The translations under genes were made by a program, and so were the position numbers. Below, piece by piece: positions 23,995 through 36,375 of a stretch of 64,000 nucleotides of DNA (position 1 is the stretch's first letter; every line of letters begins with the position of its first letter). This stretch comes from Megascapheus bottae (Eukaryota > Chordata > Mammalia > Rodentia > Geomyidae). The notes under the pieces were generated by a model. The model was not told the DNA's origin. It saw only the letters and a list, made by a program, of their open reading frames with translations, and did no database searches. The DNA is taken from contig JANJXV010000043.1 in NCBI GenBank assembly GCA_024803745.1, positions 5,229,518-5,293,517 on the forward strand, given 5' to 3'.

Positions 23995-24680
23995 CAGACT
24001 ACCCTGAAGTCTGGGGCAAACCTGAATGATCAGAGATTCCTTCAACAATTATGGACCCAGGAAGTGTCAAAACACTTCGGAGGTGGAAGGACTGTGAAGA
24101 ATTGAAAGCATGCCCCAAGAAGAAAAGAAGGCTTCGATAGCCTCCCCTAGACCATTCCTCTCCCACAAAGGTGAATGTGCTCATTTGAATTTCAATCACC
24201 AACTGCAAGTTTATGACAAGATCCCCTCACTGCCTGGGGATCACTGCAGACTCAGGAAGACTTCTGAGCACAGTGATCAAGTAATAGAGACAGAAACATC
24301 CTACAGAGGATGGGCTGCAGACCTGGATTCTCGGAGAGACTTGGGAGTTGGAACTCTGAGACTGGGGTAAAATTATCTGAGTCTGTCTTCCTTGGACACC
24401 AATTGAAACAAGAACATGTTTTAGAAAAATTAAGTGGGCAACAAAAGCTATGTATACATGTTCAAGTATCTGCAAGTTACTGTCACCACCTGGTACCAAA
24501 TAGTCTGAAATCATTCTCCATGGTGACATATCCTGAATGTCTTGAACTCTGTCTTTTGGTTGCTTCACTCTCAAATTCCTATTTGCTTCTACTATAGAGA
24601 TATACAGCCATAGAAGGCAAAGGTCTAAGAGTGTACGATAACCCTGAGTTGCAATCTAGTCTTCAAAAATAGAGAATGAG
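23995..24680. other. No recognised feature
   Basis: Sequence between two SINEs with overlapping short frames on both strands and no domain similarity. 24925-25190, before the satellite, shows only irregular TTTTAGACAG-like words. Confidence 0.45.
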
Positions 24681-24682
24681 AA

Positions 24683-24925
24683 GCTGGGTACTGATGGCGC
24701 CCAGCTGTAATTCTAGCTACCCAGGAGGATGAGATCTGAGGATTGTGGTTCAAAGCCAACCAGGGCAGAAAAGTCCATTGACCCTTATTTGCAATTAACC
24801 ATAAAGAAACGGGTTTAGCTTTGGTTTGAGTGGTAGAGCAGCAATTTTGAGCAAAAGGAAGCTCAAGGACAGCACTCTGGACCTCAGTTCAAGTCCAAGC
24901 TCTGGCCCAAGGAAAGAAGGGACAA
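24683..24925 (+). repeat. B1-ID type dimeric SINE
   Basis: AGCTGGGTACTGATGGCGCC start, GAGGATGAGATCTGAGGATT, then the right half with AGGACAGCACTCTGGACC. Confidence 0.85.
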
Positions 24926-25194
24926 AGAGAGAAACTAGTTCAATCCCACCCCTTTGTAGAAAAGTATTATCCCAATGGAAATAAATTCAGCATCCATCAA
25001 GTTTATCTTATTTTCTTAAAAAATTATAAAACTTTCCTGGAATTGGGTTTTGTTTTTGAGTAAACACCACGTAAGCCAGGACAGCATTTCTGAACACAAG
25101 TCACAATCTGAAAATATTGTTTTTTGTGAATTCCCAGAAGTTTTAGACAAAACAGTTTAGGCAGAACAATTTTAGACAGTTTTAGACAGATGCA

Positions 25195-25481
25195 GTTTAG
25201 ACAGAACAATTCTTAGCAGATCATCAGTGCAGAAGTAAGTTCAAGGCAAAAATTCAGTCTCCACTATAGTGGATCAAAGACTGCAAGGAAATAAAATCAG
25301 ATACTTGAAGTTGCATATGGATGAATAAAAAACCCTTTTTAGACAGAAAAATCCTTTGCAGATAGAACAATGTAGGAGGATGTTCAATGCAAAAATTCAG
25401 ATTCCATTATACTGGATTCAAAACGTTGAGAAGTAAAATCAGACAAACTGAAGTTGCCCCCGTTTAGATCGAGCAATTCTT
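25195..25481. repeat. 144-bp satellite, left part of array 1
   Basis: First units of a tandem repeat of about 144 bp. Diagnostic words: AGACAGAACAATTCTTAGCA, AGATAGAACAATGCAGGAGG, CAGTCTCCATTATACTGGAT and TGAAGTTGCATATGGA. Two units precede the LINE-1 insertion at 25482. The repeat grades into less regular TTTTAGACAG-type words from about 25140. Confidence 0.88.
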
Positions 25482-26443
25482 TTTTTTAAAGATAGTCAAT
25501 ATTTATTTTGATATATTTCATCCTTTCTCAAATTAATCCAGTATATTTTATCTGAATATAGATTTCATCTTTGATAGTTGAATTCATTTCTTTTTCTTTT
25601 TTTAACATATTTATTGTAATTAGTAAAAGGGTTACATGATATTTGCCAGATAGAAGGTGCATTAATTCACATACATTGATACCCTTTCACATGTCTTCGT
25701 ACCCATTTCCCTCCCTCCCCCACACCTCCCACCCATCTTGGTTTTCCCCCTTCCCTATCAAATTTCAAATATCCAAATACAAATAAATTCAATATATCAG
25801 ATAACAAAGTGAGATACTATACCAATATGAGATAACCAAGGGACAGCAAAGGAGATGAGAGACAACATAGCACATTAAGGACAACAATCATTCATTATAT
25901 GGCTTTTGTTTCAATATCCTGGAGGTCCTTTCAATTAGCTTCACATTATATGGCCTTGTATATCAAGATTTTGCTCTATTGCAGATTTCTGCTAGTAGAG
26001 CCCAAGGTTTCTACTGATTATGACGAATGAGGGAAACCATTGAGCCTAAGTTCCTTTGAGTCTGGCTTACTTCACTTAATATGATTTTTTCTAAGTCTTT
26101 CCATTTCCTAACAAATGGGGCGATGTCATTCTTTCTGACAGCAGCATAGAATTCCATTGTGTACAAATACCACAACATGTTGATCCACTCATCAACTGAG
26201 GGACATCTAGGTTGGTTCCATATCTTTGCTATGGTGAATAGTGCTGCAATGAACATTGTTGTGCTAGTGGATTTAGTATGTCCTTGTTTCGGGGTTGTTG
26301 GGTAAATGCCAAGTAGTGGAATTGCTGGGTCATAGGGGAGTTCTATGTTTAGCCTTTTGAGACACTGCCACACTGCTTTCCATAGTGGTTGAACGAGTTT
26401 GCACTCCCACCAACAGTGTAGTAGTGTAGATCGAGCAATTCTT
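25465..26443 (-). mobile_element. 5'-truncated LINE-1 (lineage B) with 3' transduction
   Basis: Flanked by a 17-bp duplication TAGATCGAGCAATTCTT (25465-25481 and 26427-26443), inserted in the 144-bp satellite. The minus strand encodes the ORF2 C-terminus (26011 to about 26420: [45 protein letters not shown]) and the 3' UTR, then an A-rich tract (25588-25603), about 98 bp of unrelated sequence with an AATAAA (25502-25507), and a second short A tract at the insertion edge. This is the structure of a 3' transduction. Confidence 0.88.
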
Positions 26444-28245
26444 AACAGATAGAACAATGCAGGGAGAAGTTGAATACAAAAATTCAGTCTCCACTGTACT
26501 GGATCAAAGGCCTCAATTAAGTGAAAGTAGGTACACTGAAGTTGCACAGGGACGAATTAAAAACTCCGTTTAATCAGAACAATTCCTAGCAGATAGAACA
26601 ATGCAGGACAAAGATCAATGCAAAAATTCAGTCTACATTATACTGGATAAATTCCTCAAAGTAGTAAAATCAGTTACACTGAAGTTGCACAGGAACGAAT
26701 AAAAATCTCCACTTAGAACAATTCCGAGCAGACAGAATAATGCAGGACAAAGATCAATGCAAAAATTCAGTCTAAATTATACTGGATAAAAGGACTCAAA
26801 GAAGGAAAATAAAATATACTGAAGTTGCATATGGAAGAATAAAAGACCCTGTTTAGACAGAACAATACTTAGAAGGTAGAACAATGCAGGAGGAAGTTCA
26901 ACGCACAAAAACAGTCTTCATTCTACCGGATCAAAGATCTCAAATGAGTAAAAGCAGATACACTAAAGTTGAGAGGGAAGAATAAACGACCCGGTTTAGA
27001 CAGTGCAATTCTTTGCAGATAGAACAATGCAACACGAAGTTCAATACAAAAATCAGGTATCCATAATACTAGATCAAGGACGTCAAAGAGGTAAAAGCAG
27101 AAACACTGAAGTGGCACATGGATAAATAAATGACCGAGTTGAGACCGAACAATTCTTAGCAGAAAGAACAATGCCAGAGGAAGTTCGACGCAAAAATCCA
27201 GTTTCCGTTATACTGGATCAACGACCTGGAAGAAGTAAAAGCACACACACTGAAGTTGCACCGGGCGGAATAAAAGACTCCGTTTAGACACACCAAATCC
27301 TAGCAGGTAGAACAATGCAGGAGGTAGTTCAAGGCAAAAATCCAGTCTCCCATTTACTGGATCAAAGACCTCGAAAAAGTAAAACCAGACACACTGAAGT
27401 TGCATATGGGGGGAATAAAAGACCAGGTTTAGAATGAACAATATTTATCAGATAGGACAATCCATGTGAAAGTTCAAGGCAATAATCCAGTCTAAATTAT
27501 ACTGGGTCAAATACCTCGAAGAGATAAAAGCAGATACACTAAAGTTGAATTTGGAAAACTAAAGATCCCGTTTAGACAGAATTCTTAGTAGATAGAAAAA
27601 TGCAGAATGAAGTGCAACTGAAAATCCCATGTCCATTTTACTGGATCAAAGACCATGAAGAAATAAGATGAGACACACTCAAGTTGCATATGGAAGAATA
27701 AAAACCTCCGTTTAGACAGAATAATTCTTAAGATATACAACCCTACAGCACCAAGCTCAACTGAAAAATCACGTCTCCATTACACTGGATCAAAGAACTC
27801 GTAGTAAAACCAGATTCATCGAAGTGTATATGTAAGAATAAAAGACAACGTTTACACCGAAAAATTCTTAGCAGATAGATCCATTCGGACCAAGTTCAAC
27901 GCAAATATCCAGTCTCCATTGTACTGGATCAAAGACTTTGAATAAGAGAAAGCAGATGCACTGAACTTGTATAGGGAAGATTAATATATGCAGTTCAGAC
28001 CGAACAATTCTTAGCACGTCATCAAAGCAGACGGAAGTTCAACGCAAAAATTCAGTCTCCACTATAGTGGATCAAAGACTGCAACGAAATAAAATCAGAT
28101 ACTTGAAGTTGCACATGGATGAATAAAAGACCCTTTTTAGACAGAACAATCCTTTGCAGATAGAACAACGCAGGAGGATGTTCAATACAAAAATTCAGAC
28201 TCCATTTTATTGGATCAAAAACGTTGAGAAGTAAAACCAGACACA
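26427..28245. repeat. 144-bp satellite, right part of array 1
   Basis: About 12-13 further tandem units, diverged from one another by perhaps 15-25 percent by eye. The sequence around 28051 repeats that around 25253. After subtracting the LINE-1 and one duplicate of its target site, this gives a higher-order period of about 1.84 kb. The array is cut by LINE-1 lineage A at about 28246, within a unit. Confidence 0.9.
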
Positions 28246-28379
28246 CTATAGTTTGAAAAGCCCAGTGAAAGAATTTATGTCTATATGTTATGTTTGTATT
28301 TCCATTACCATGTCCATAGCTTTGGGTATGCAGTTACTGAGTCCTCGCTCTTGTAATGTTTGGATTTGATAACCACATA

Positions 28380-29264
28380 CTATGCGACCTTTGTCCTTAG
28401 GCCTTGACTTGTCTCTCTCAACATGATTCGCTCTAGATTCATCCACTTCCCTGTGAATGCCATTATTTTATCTTGTCTGTTGGCTATGTAGAATTCCATT
28501 GTGTATATATACCACATTTTCTGTATCCATTCATCTGCAGTAGGGCATCTGGATTGTTTCCATCGCCTGGCTGTTGTGAATAGTGCCGAGATGAACATAG
28601 CTGAGCAGGTGTCTTTATAATATCCTGGGTCATGCTGTTCAGGATAGATGCCCAGAAGTGGTATGGTGGGATCATAGGGAAGGTCTATTTTCAGTTCTTT
28701 AAGGAACCTCCACACTGCTTTCCAGAGTGGCTGAACTAGTTTACAATCCCACCAGCAGTGCAGTAGGGTTCCTTTTTCTCCACAACCCCGCCAGCAACTG
28801 TCATTGTCTGAGTTCAAAATCTTGGCCATTCTTGTTGGGGTAAGGTGGTATCTTAGGGTTGTTTTTATTTGCATTTCCTTTATGACCATAGATGATGAAC
28901 ATTTTCTCATATGTTTTTCTGCCATTTTAATCTCTTCTTCTGATAGGTCTCTCTTTAGTTCCCTTTCCCATTTAGTGAATGGTTTATTGGGTTTTCGGGG
29001 GATTACTTTCTTGAGTTCCCTGTAGATACTGGATGTTAAGCATTTGTGAGATGTATTGTTGGTGAATATCTTTTCCCAGTTGTTTGGCTGTCTCTCTACT
29101 TTTGCAACTATGCTTTTATCTGTACAGAAACATTTTATTTTTAGATAGTCCCATTTATCGAGTCTCTCTCCAGTCTGTTGTGACCATGGGATTTTGTTCA
29201 GGAATCTTTTGCCTTTGCCTATGAGTTCCAGTGTCTCTCCTACTTTATCATGTAGCAGTTTCAT
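28380..29264 (-). pseudogene. LINE-1 ORF2 C-terminal segment (lineage A)
   Basis: An open 294-residue stretch with the ORF2 cysteine region (CWRGCGEKGTLLHCWWDCK), WKAVWRFLKELKIDLPYDP and MWYIYTMEFY. It ends at TAG 28380-28382, earlier than the paralogue at 37441, where the reading runs on to a SLICGY end. Part of the broken lineage A LINE-1. Confidence 0.9.
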
Positions 29265-31284
29265 GGTTTCCAGTCTGACGTTGAGGTCTTTGATCCACTT
29301 TGAATTAATGCTTGTGCATGGCGAAATGCTAGGGTTAATTTTTAGTTTTCTGCATGTGGCTGGCCAGTTTTGCCAGCACCAATAATTGAATAGACTGTGT
29401 TTGTTCCGTTGTATATATCTTTGGCTCCTTTGTCAAATACAAGTTGCCTATAGTTATGTGGTTCTATTTCTGGGTCTTCTATTCTGTTCCCTGATCTTCT
29501 GGTCTGATTTTGTGCCAGTACCAACAGTTTTTGTTATTATGGCTCTATAGTAGAGTTTGAAGTTTGGTATTGTAATACCACCAGTATTGCTCTTTTTGCC
29601 TAGAATTGTTTTGGCTATTCTAGGTCTTTTCTTATTCCATATGAATCCTTGGATTTTATCTTCAATTTCCGTAAGCAATGTCTTTGGGATTTTGATGGGG
29701 TTTGCATTAAATTTGTATATAAATTTTGGCAGTATAGACATTTTCACTGTGTTGATTCTCCCTAGCCATGTGGATGGGATGTCTTTCCATGTCCTAATGT
29801 CCTCTTTAATTTCTTTCATTAGGCTTTTATATTTTTCATTGAATAATTCCTTTATATCTTTGGGTAAGTATATTCCTAAGTATTTTATTCTTTTGGGGGC
29901 TATTGCGAATGGGATCATTTTCTTGATTTGACCTTCTGTTTATGTATTGTTGGTGTACAAGAAGGCTACTGACTTCTGAAGATTGATTTTGTATCCTGCC
30001 ACTTTGATAAAGTGGTTTATTAATTCTAGAAGTTTGGAAGTGGAGTTTGTTTGGTCACTCAAGTCACTGCGAATAAGGATAGTTTAATTTCTTCTTTCCC
30101 TATGTGGATCCCTTTGATGTCCTTTTCTTGCCTTATTTCTCTGGCTAAGGGTTCCAGCACTATATTGAAGAGAAGTGGAGAGAGTGGGCATCCCTGTCTA
30201 GTTCCTGATTTTAAGGTGAATGGTTCCAGTCTTTCACCATTTCGTATAATATTGGCTGTAGGTTTTTCATATATGGCTTTCACTATTTTGAGGAATGTAC
30301 CTCTTATTCCTATTTTTTCTAGTGCTTTCAACATGAATGGATGTTGTATTTTGTCAAATGCCTTCTCCGCGTCCAGAGAAATTATCATATGATTCTTATC
30401 CTTAACTCTATTGATATGATGTATTACATTGATTGATTTGTGAATGTTAAACCAGCCTTGCATCTGTGGGATGAAGCCCACTTGATCATAGTGTATGATT
30501 TTTTTAATTTGTTTCTGGATTCTGTGGCTAATATTTTATTGAGGAGTTTTGCGTCTATGTTCATGAGAGAAGATAGGTCTGTAGTTTTCTTTTTTTGTTG
30601 GGTCTTTCCCTGGTTTGGGGATGAGAGTAATATTAGCTTCATAAAATGAGTTTGGTATTTCTCCTTCTGTTTCTGTTTCTCAGAAGAGTTTCAAGAGTAT
30701 AGTTGTTATTTCATCTTTAAACGTCTTGTAGAATTCTGCAGTGAATCCATCTGGACCTGGGCTTTTTTTGGTTGGCATTTCCCTGATTGCTTCCACAATT
30801 TCATTGTAAGAAATTGGTCTGTTCAATTTGTTTACCTCATTGTTGTTCAGTGTGGGTAGCCTATATTTATTTAAGAAATCATCCATTTCTACTAGATTTT
30901 CTTGTTTCTTTGAATATAGGCCTTGGTAATACCTATTCATTATGGACTGGATTTCTTGGAAATCAGTTGTGATTGTTCCCGTGGGGTCTTTAATCTTGTT
31001 TACTTGAGTCTCCCCTTTCCTTTTTTTGATTAATCTTGCTAAGGGTCTGTCTATTTTGTTGACACTTTCAAACAACCAACTTTTTGATTTATCAATTTTG
31101 TGTATAGTAGATCTTATTTAAATCTCTGAAATTTCTGATTTTATTTTTGTTATTTCTGTCCTTCTAGCTGTTTTAGAATTAACTTTTTCTTGCTCCTCTA
31201 GGTGTTTCATTTTTATTTTAAGGTTATTTACGTGCTCTTCTTCTGTCTTTTTAATATGCACTCGCAGTGCGATAAATTTGCCTC

Positions 31285-31743
31285 TTAGAACTGCCTTTGC
31301 TTGTCCCATAAGTTCCTTTGTGATGTTTCTTGATTGTCATTACATTCAAGGAAGTTTTTAATTTCATTTCTGATCTGATCTGTTACCCAGGGGTTATTCA
31401 GAAGTGTGTTGTTCAGTTTCCATGTGATTGAATGTTTTTTGACTTTGACTGCATTGTTCAGAATTAGTCTGACTCCACTGTGGTCTGATAGGATGGATGG
31501 GATTATATCAGACCTCTTGTATCTGCTTAAGTATTCTGTATGAACTATTATATGATCTATTTTGGAGTGTGTGCCGTGTGCTGCTGAGAAAAATGTAAAA
31601 AGTTTCGCCGTTGGGTGGAAGATTCTGTGTATATCTGTTAAGCCCAGCTGGGCTATGGTGTCATTTAAGTCAATGGTGTCTTTGCTTAACTTTTGTTGAG
31701 TTGACCTGTCATTTGTTGAGAGTGGTGTATTGAGGTCACCCAC
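31285..31743 (-). pseudogene. LINE-1 ORF2 endonuclease segment (lineage A)
   Basis: A 152-residue open stretch covering the second half of the endonuclease: GDLNTPLS, DIHRIFHPTAKLFTFF, SKIDHIIVHTEYLSRYK and SDHSGVRLILNN. The catalytic GDxN, SxIDH and SDH motifs are all readable. Upstream parts of the domain (31744-31960) are in other frames. Confidence 0.88.
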
Positions 31744-32502
31744 AATGATTGTGTCTGAGTCTATCTTGTTCTGTAGTTCTAAAAGAGTTTGTTTGACGAA
31801 CTTGGGTGCTCCCGTGTTGCGGGAGTAGATGTTTATAACTGTAATATTATGGGCATGGATTGTATCCTTTACTAAAATATAATGGCCGTCTCTATCTTTA
31901 TGTATTGATTTTACTGAGGAGTTAGTTTTGTCGGAGATTTAGATTGCTACTCCTGCTTTTTTGCATGGTGCATTGGAGTGGAAAATTCATTTCCATCCTT
32001 TCACTTGGAATTTGTTTCTGTCTTTGGCAGTGAGGTGGGTCTCTTGGAGGCAACATATAGATGGGTGGTGTTTCTTAATCCAGTCTGCTGCTCTGTGTCT
32101 TTTGATTAGATTGTTCAGCCCATTCACATTTAGGAAGATTATAGAGAAGTGGTCAGTGTCCATTGTCGTAAATTATTTTTACTTCTGGGTTTCTTTCTCT
32201 CTCTTTTTTCCCCTTTTGTGTTTAGTGAATTATAGATGTTTGCTTCTTGATCTTGATGGGGGTTCTTGATGTTCTACCATCTGTTCTCGATTAATTAGTA
32301 TTCTTTGTAATGCTGGTTTAGTGTGCACCTATTCATAAAGCTTCTCTTTGGAGTGAAATATTCTTGTTTCTCCCTCAAATGTAAATGCTTGTTTTGCTGG
32401 ATATATCAGTCTGGGTTGGCAGTTGTTGGTCTTCAGGACATCAATGATGTTTTTCCAAGCTTTTCTTGCATTTAGGGTTTGCGTGGAGAGATCTGATGTA
32501 AT

Positions 32503-33259
32503 TCAAATGTTCTTCCCATTATAATATAGCTCCTTCTTTGTTTTTGCAGCATTTAAGATCGATTTCTTAGTATTCGCGTCTAATGTCTTTACTATGATAT
32601 GTCTAGGTGAGTTCCTTCTAGGATCTTGCCTGCTTGGGGTCCTAAAACCTTCAATAATGTGAGTATTTTCCCTTTTGAAGTTGGGGAAGTTCTCTGCTAT
32701 GATTTTGGTGAATAAAGATTGCATACCTTTGTCCTGGAATTCGGCACCCTCCTAATAATCCCTATTATATGAAGATTAGACTTCTTTGCTACATCTGCCA
32801 ATTCCTGGAGCTCTCTCTGGTAGATTCTGACTGATTTTTCCAAGGTGGCGATTCTCTGTTCCAGCTCTTGTGTTTTGTCTTCTGTTTCTGATGCTCTATT
32901 CTCCATCTCAGTCAACCTGCTGCTTAATGCCTCCATTTTTGCTTGAAGTGTGGACACTGAGCTGATCATGTCTGCTTTGAGGGTATTAATATTTTCTTCC
33001 ATTTCTCTTTTGAATTTGAGGAGCTCTTTGGAGATTTCCTGCTTATGTTCCTGGAATTGTTTTTGGAGTTCTGTTTTAATCTCTTAGTCAGGTTCACAAT
33101 CATCTCCTTGAATAGGGTCCTGTTTTGTGTCTCTTCAGGGGTCATTTCTTGGGATGGTGACATCTCTCTCGTCCCTTCGCTCTTGTTACCTTTTGGGCTT
33201 TGCGTGGGACTTTGATTATTTATGTATGTCATAATTCTTCTTTGCACTCTCCTCAGCAT
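32503..33259 (-). pseudogene. LINE-1 ORF1 remnants (lineage A)
   Basis: ORF1 pieces: an N-terminal segment starting MLRRVQRRIMTYINNQ (33259), a coiled coil (32697-33002, with ALSSRLTEMENRASETEDKT) and the RNA-binding/C-terminal part (32503-32724, with SRQDPRRNSPRHIIVKTLD). Frames overlap but are shifted, so the protein is not encoded intact. Confidence 0.85.
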
Positions 33260-34185
33260 TGAGAACTGTTGTTTAGTTCACTCTGGGGTCAGTAGGTAGC
33301 AGTGTTTACTGGGATTGGGACCGTGGTTCTGGGAATATGTGAATACCTGTGGTTCTCGGCCAAATTGATTCCTTTGCTAACTAGGTCAGAGTTTGCAGTT
33401 TTTGCAGGTATTCGGTCCATTCCCAGAGGCTGTGTGCTGCTACACGACTAGCTCTCAGCCCAACAAGTAGCCTCACAGTGGGCTGTGGGATGGATCTGCT
33501 AGCTTCAGTCTCAGTGTGCTTGGCAGATGGTTGGTTTTCCTGTGCTGCTTCTAGGGGCAGGCCCCAGGCCAAGGATCTGGGGTTTGGGAGTTTCCAGGGG
33601 CTCTCAGCAGGGCCTGCAGCTCTCTGCTCTGTTCCCAGGGGTGGGGCCCTGCTGAGGACATGGGCTCCAAGGACGGAGCTGCGCCTTTCTGATTCTCAGA
33701 AGGGATCTTGGCTGCTGGTCGGCCCTTCAGTTCCCTGCTGCTTTGTCAGAGAGTCTGTGACTGTGGGGAGGGGCCCTCAGTGCTGTCTTGCTCAGGATTC
33801 CCAGCTGGAGGATGCCCGGCTCAAGATTTGGGGGACAGATGCTGGCTTCTATTTTCCCACACACCCCACCCTCTGTTGTAAGGCAGGGTCTCAGCGCTCC
33901 CCACTCTCCAGACCCAGTGGCCTGGGAGCGGAACCTGGTGGGCGGGTGGGAGTTGGGACACTTCCACCTACCTTGGTGGGATGCTGGGTCTTGGCATAGC
34001 CCTCCTGTCAGTGTCCAGTCAGAGGCCTGGGAGAGGAACCTGGTGGGTGGTTGGGGACTGGGACACCTCCGCCTCCCTTGGTGGGGTGCTTGGTCTTAGC
34101 GCCGCCTGCCTGTCAGTTGCCAGTCAATGGTCTGGGGGAGGGGGCTGTTGAGGGAAGGGACAGGTTTCTAAATTCCTTGCTCCCC
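33260..34185 (-). promoter_or_regulatory. LINE-1 lineage A 5' UTR with about 105-bp monomers
   Basis: A GC-rich leader upstream of ORF1. Two copies of an approximately 105-bp unit begin at 33934 and 34039, both starting CCTGGTGGG, followed by CCTTGGTGGGATGCT-like sequence. The segment from about 33430 closely resembles the lineage B leaders at 18470-18902 and 47100-47870. It is expected to act as the element's internal promoter. It is cut at 34185 before the distal 5' end seen at 48510. Confidence 0.75.
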
Positions 34186-36375
34186 AAAGATCAATGCAAA
34201 AATTCAGTCTACATTATAGTGGATAAAAGACCCCGAAGAAGTAAATCAGGTACCCTGAAGTTGCATATGGAAGAATAAAAGAATCTGCTTTGACAGAATA
34301 ATACTTAGCAGATACATCAATGCAGGAGGAAGTACAACGCACAAAAACAGTCTTCATTATACCAGTTCAATAATTGAAAGCAGATAAACTAAAGTTGCAG
34401 AGGGAAGAATAAAATACACTGTTCAAACAAAACCATTCTTAGCAGAGAGAACAATGCAGGAGGAAGTTCAACCCCAAAATCCAGTCTGCATTATCCTGGA
34501 TCAAACACCTCGAAGAAATAAAATGAGATGATACACTGAAGTAGCATATGGAAGAATAAAAGACCCCATTTAGACAGCGCAATTCTTTGCAGATAGAACA
34601 ATGCAACATGAAGGTAAAAGGAGATACACTAAAGTTGAATATGGAAAAATAAAAGACCCCGTTTAGACAGAATTCTTAGTAGATTGAAAAATGCAGGATG
34701 AAGTTCAACACAAAAATCCCGTGTCCATTGTACTGGATTAAAGACAACGAAGAAATAAGATGAGATACACTCAAGTTGCATGTGGAAGAATAAAAAACTC
34801 CATATGGACAGAACAGTTCTTAGGTGATAGAACCATACTGCACCAAGCTCAACTGAAAAATCGTGTCTCCATAACCATGGATCAAAGAACTCGTAGTTAT
34901 ACCACATTCACTGAAGTGGTATATGCAAGAATAAAAGACAACGTTTAGACCGAAAAATTCTTACCAGATAGAACCATTCAGACCAAGTTCAATGCAAAAA
35001 TCCAGTCTCCATTGTACAGGATCACAGACCTTGAATAAGACAAAAAGATGCACTGAAGTTGCATATGGATGAACAAAAGACCCTTTTTAGACAGAACAAT
35101 CTTTTGCAGATAGAACAATGCAGGAGGATGTTCAATGCAAAAATTCAGACTTCATTATACTGGATCGAAAACATTGAGAAGGAAAACCAGACACAGTAAA
35201 GTTGCATATGTACGAATAAAAGCTCCCGTTTAGATAGAGCAATTCTTAACAGATAGAACAATGCAGGAGGAAGTTGAATACAAAAATTCAGTTTCCACTA
35301 TACTGGATCAAAGGCCTCAATTAAGTGAAAGCAGGTATACTGAAGTTGCCCAGGGACGAATAAAAATCTCCGTTCAGTCAGAAAACTTCCTAGCAGATAG
35401 AAGTATGCAGGACAAAGATCAATGCAAAAATTCAGTCTACATTATACTGGAGAAATACCTCAAAGAAGTAAAAGCAGTTACACTGAAGTTGCACAGGAAC
35501 GAATAAAATATCCATTTAGTCAGAACAAATCCTAGCAGATAGAACAATGCAGGACAAAGATCAATGCAAACATTCAGTCTACATTATACTGGATAAAAGA
35601 CCTCGAAGAAGTAAACTCAGATACACTGAAGTTGCATATGGAAGAATAAAAAACCCTGTTTAGACAGAACAATACTTACCAGATAGGACAATGCAGGAGG
35701 AAGTACAACACAGAAAACCAGTCTTCATTATAACAGATCAAAGACCTCAAATAAATGAAAGCAGATACACTAAAGTTGCAGAGGGAAGAATAAAAGACCC
35801 GGTTTAGACAGTGCAATTCTTTGCAGATAGAACAATGCAACACGAAGTTCAATACAAAAATCAGGTCTCCATAATACTGGATCAAAGACGTCGAAGAAGT
35901 AAAAGCAGAAACACTGAAGTTGCACATGGATAAATAAATGACCGCACTGAGACCGAACAATTCTTTGCAGATAGAACAATGCCGGAGGAAGTTCAACGCA
36001 AAAATCCAGTTTCCATTATACTGGATCAACCACCGGGATGAAGAAAAAGCAGATATAGTGAAGTTGCAGTGGGAACAATAAAAGACATTGTTCAAACAAA
36101 ACAATTCTTAGCAGAGAGAACAAGGCAGGAGGAAGTTCAACACAAAAATGCAGTTTGCATTATCCTGGATCAAAGACCACGAAGAAATAAAATCAGATAC
36201 ACTGAACTTCTATATGGAAGAATAAAAGACCCCATTTAGAAAGCGCAATTCTTTGCAGATGGAACCATGCAACATGAAGTTCAATGCAAAAATCCATTTA
36301 TACTGGATCAAAGAAGTCGAAAAATAAAGGCAGATACCCTGAAGTTGCACATGGATAAAAAAAGACCCCACTGAA
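34186..36375. repeat. 144-bp satellite, array 2
   Basis: About 15 units of the same satellite in the same orientation as array 1. Individual variant units recur in the same order as in array 1 (for example 35250-36010 matches 26450-27200). Within this array the variant at 34186 recurs at 35556, a spacing of about 1.37 kb. The left edge is the LINE-1 lineage A leader; the right edge is another LINE-1 lineage A fragment. Confidence 0.9.

Larger units (their letters stand above)
28246..34185 (-). mobile_element. Near-full-length LINE-1, lineage A, multiply broken
   Basis: Antisense LINE-1 inside the satellite array. Order on the minus strand: 5' UTR (about 33260-34185, GC-rich), ORF1 (about 32500-33259), ORF2 (about 28380-32000) and a truncated 3' UTR (28246-28379). 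ORF2 pieces: endonuclease at 31285-31743 with GDLNTPLS, SKIDHI and SDHSGV; RT at 30059-31075 with [29 protein letters not shown] and a damaged FA-DD box (frame lost after SLFA); C-terminal part at 28380-29264. Multiple stops and shifts. Both ends join satellite sequence without a visible target-site duplication, and the 3' end lacks a poly(A) tail. Confidence 0.93.

Noticed and set aside
24110..24597. Overlapping open frames on both strands between SINEs
   Set aside because: Short, no domain similarity, no conservation with paralogous regions; consistent with chance.
25195..28245. CRISPR-like array
   Set aside because: Whole 144-bp units are repeated, with divergence throughout the unit; there are no short identical repeats with unique spacers, and the genome is mammalian.
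35676..36104. 142-residue minus-strand frame with internal repeats resembling a membrane protein
   Set aside because: It lies wholly in the 144-bp satellite; a second frame is also open, there is no start context, and the frame follows from the monomer length being a multiple of three.
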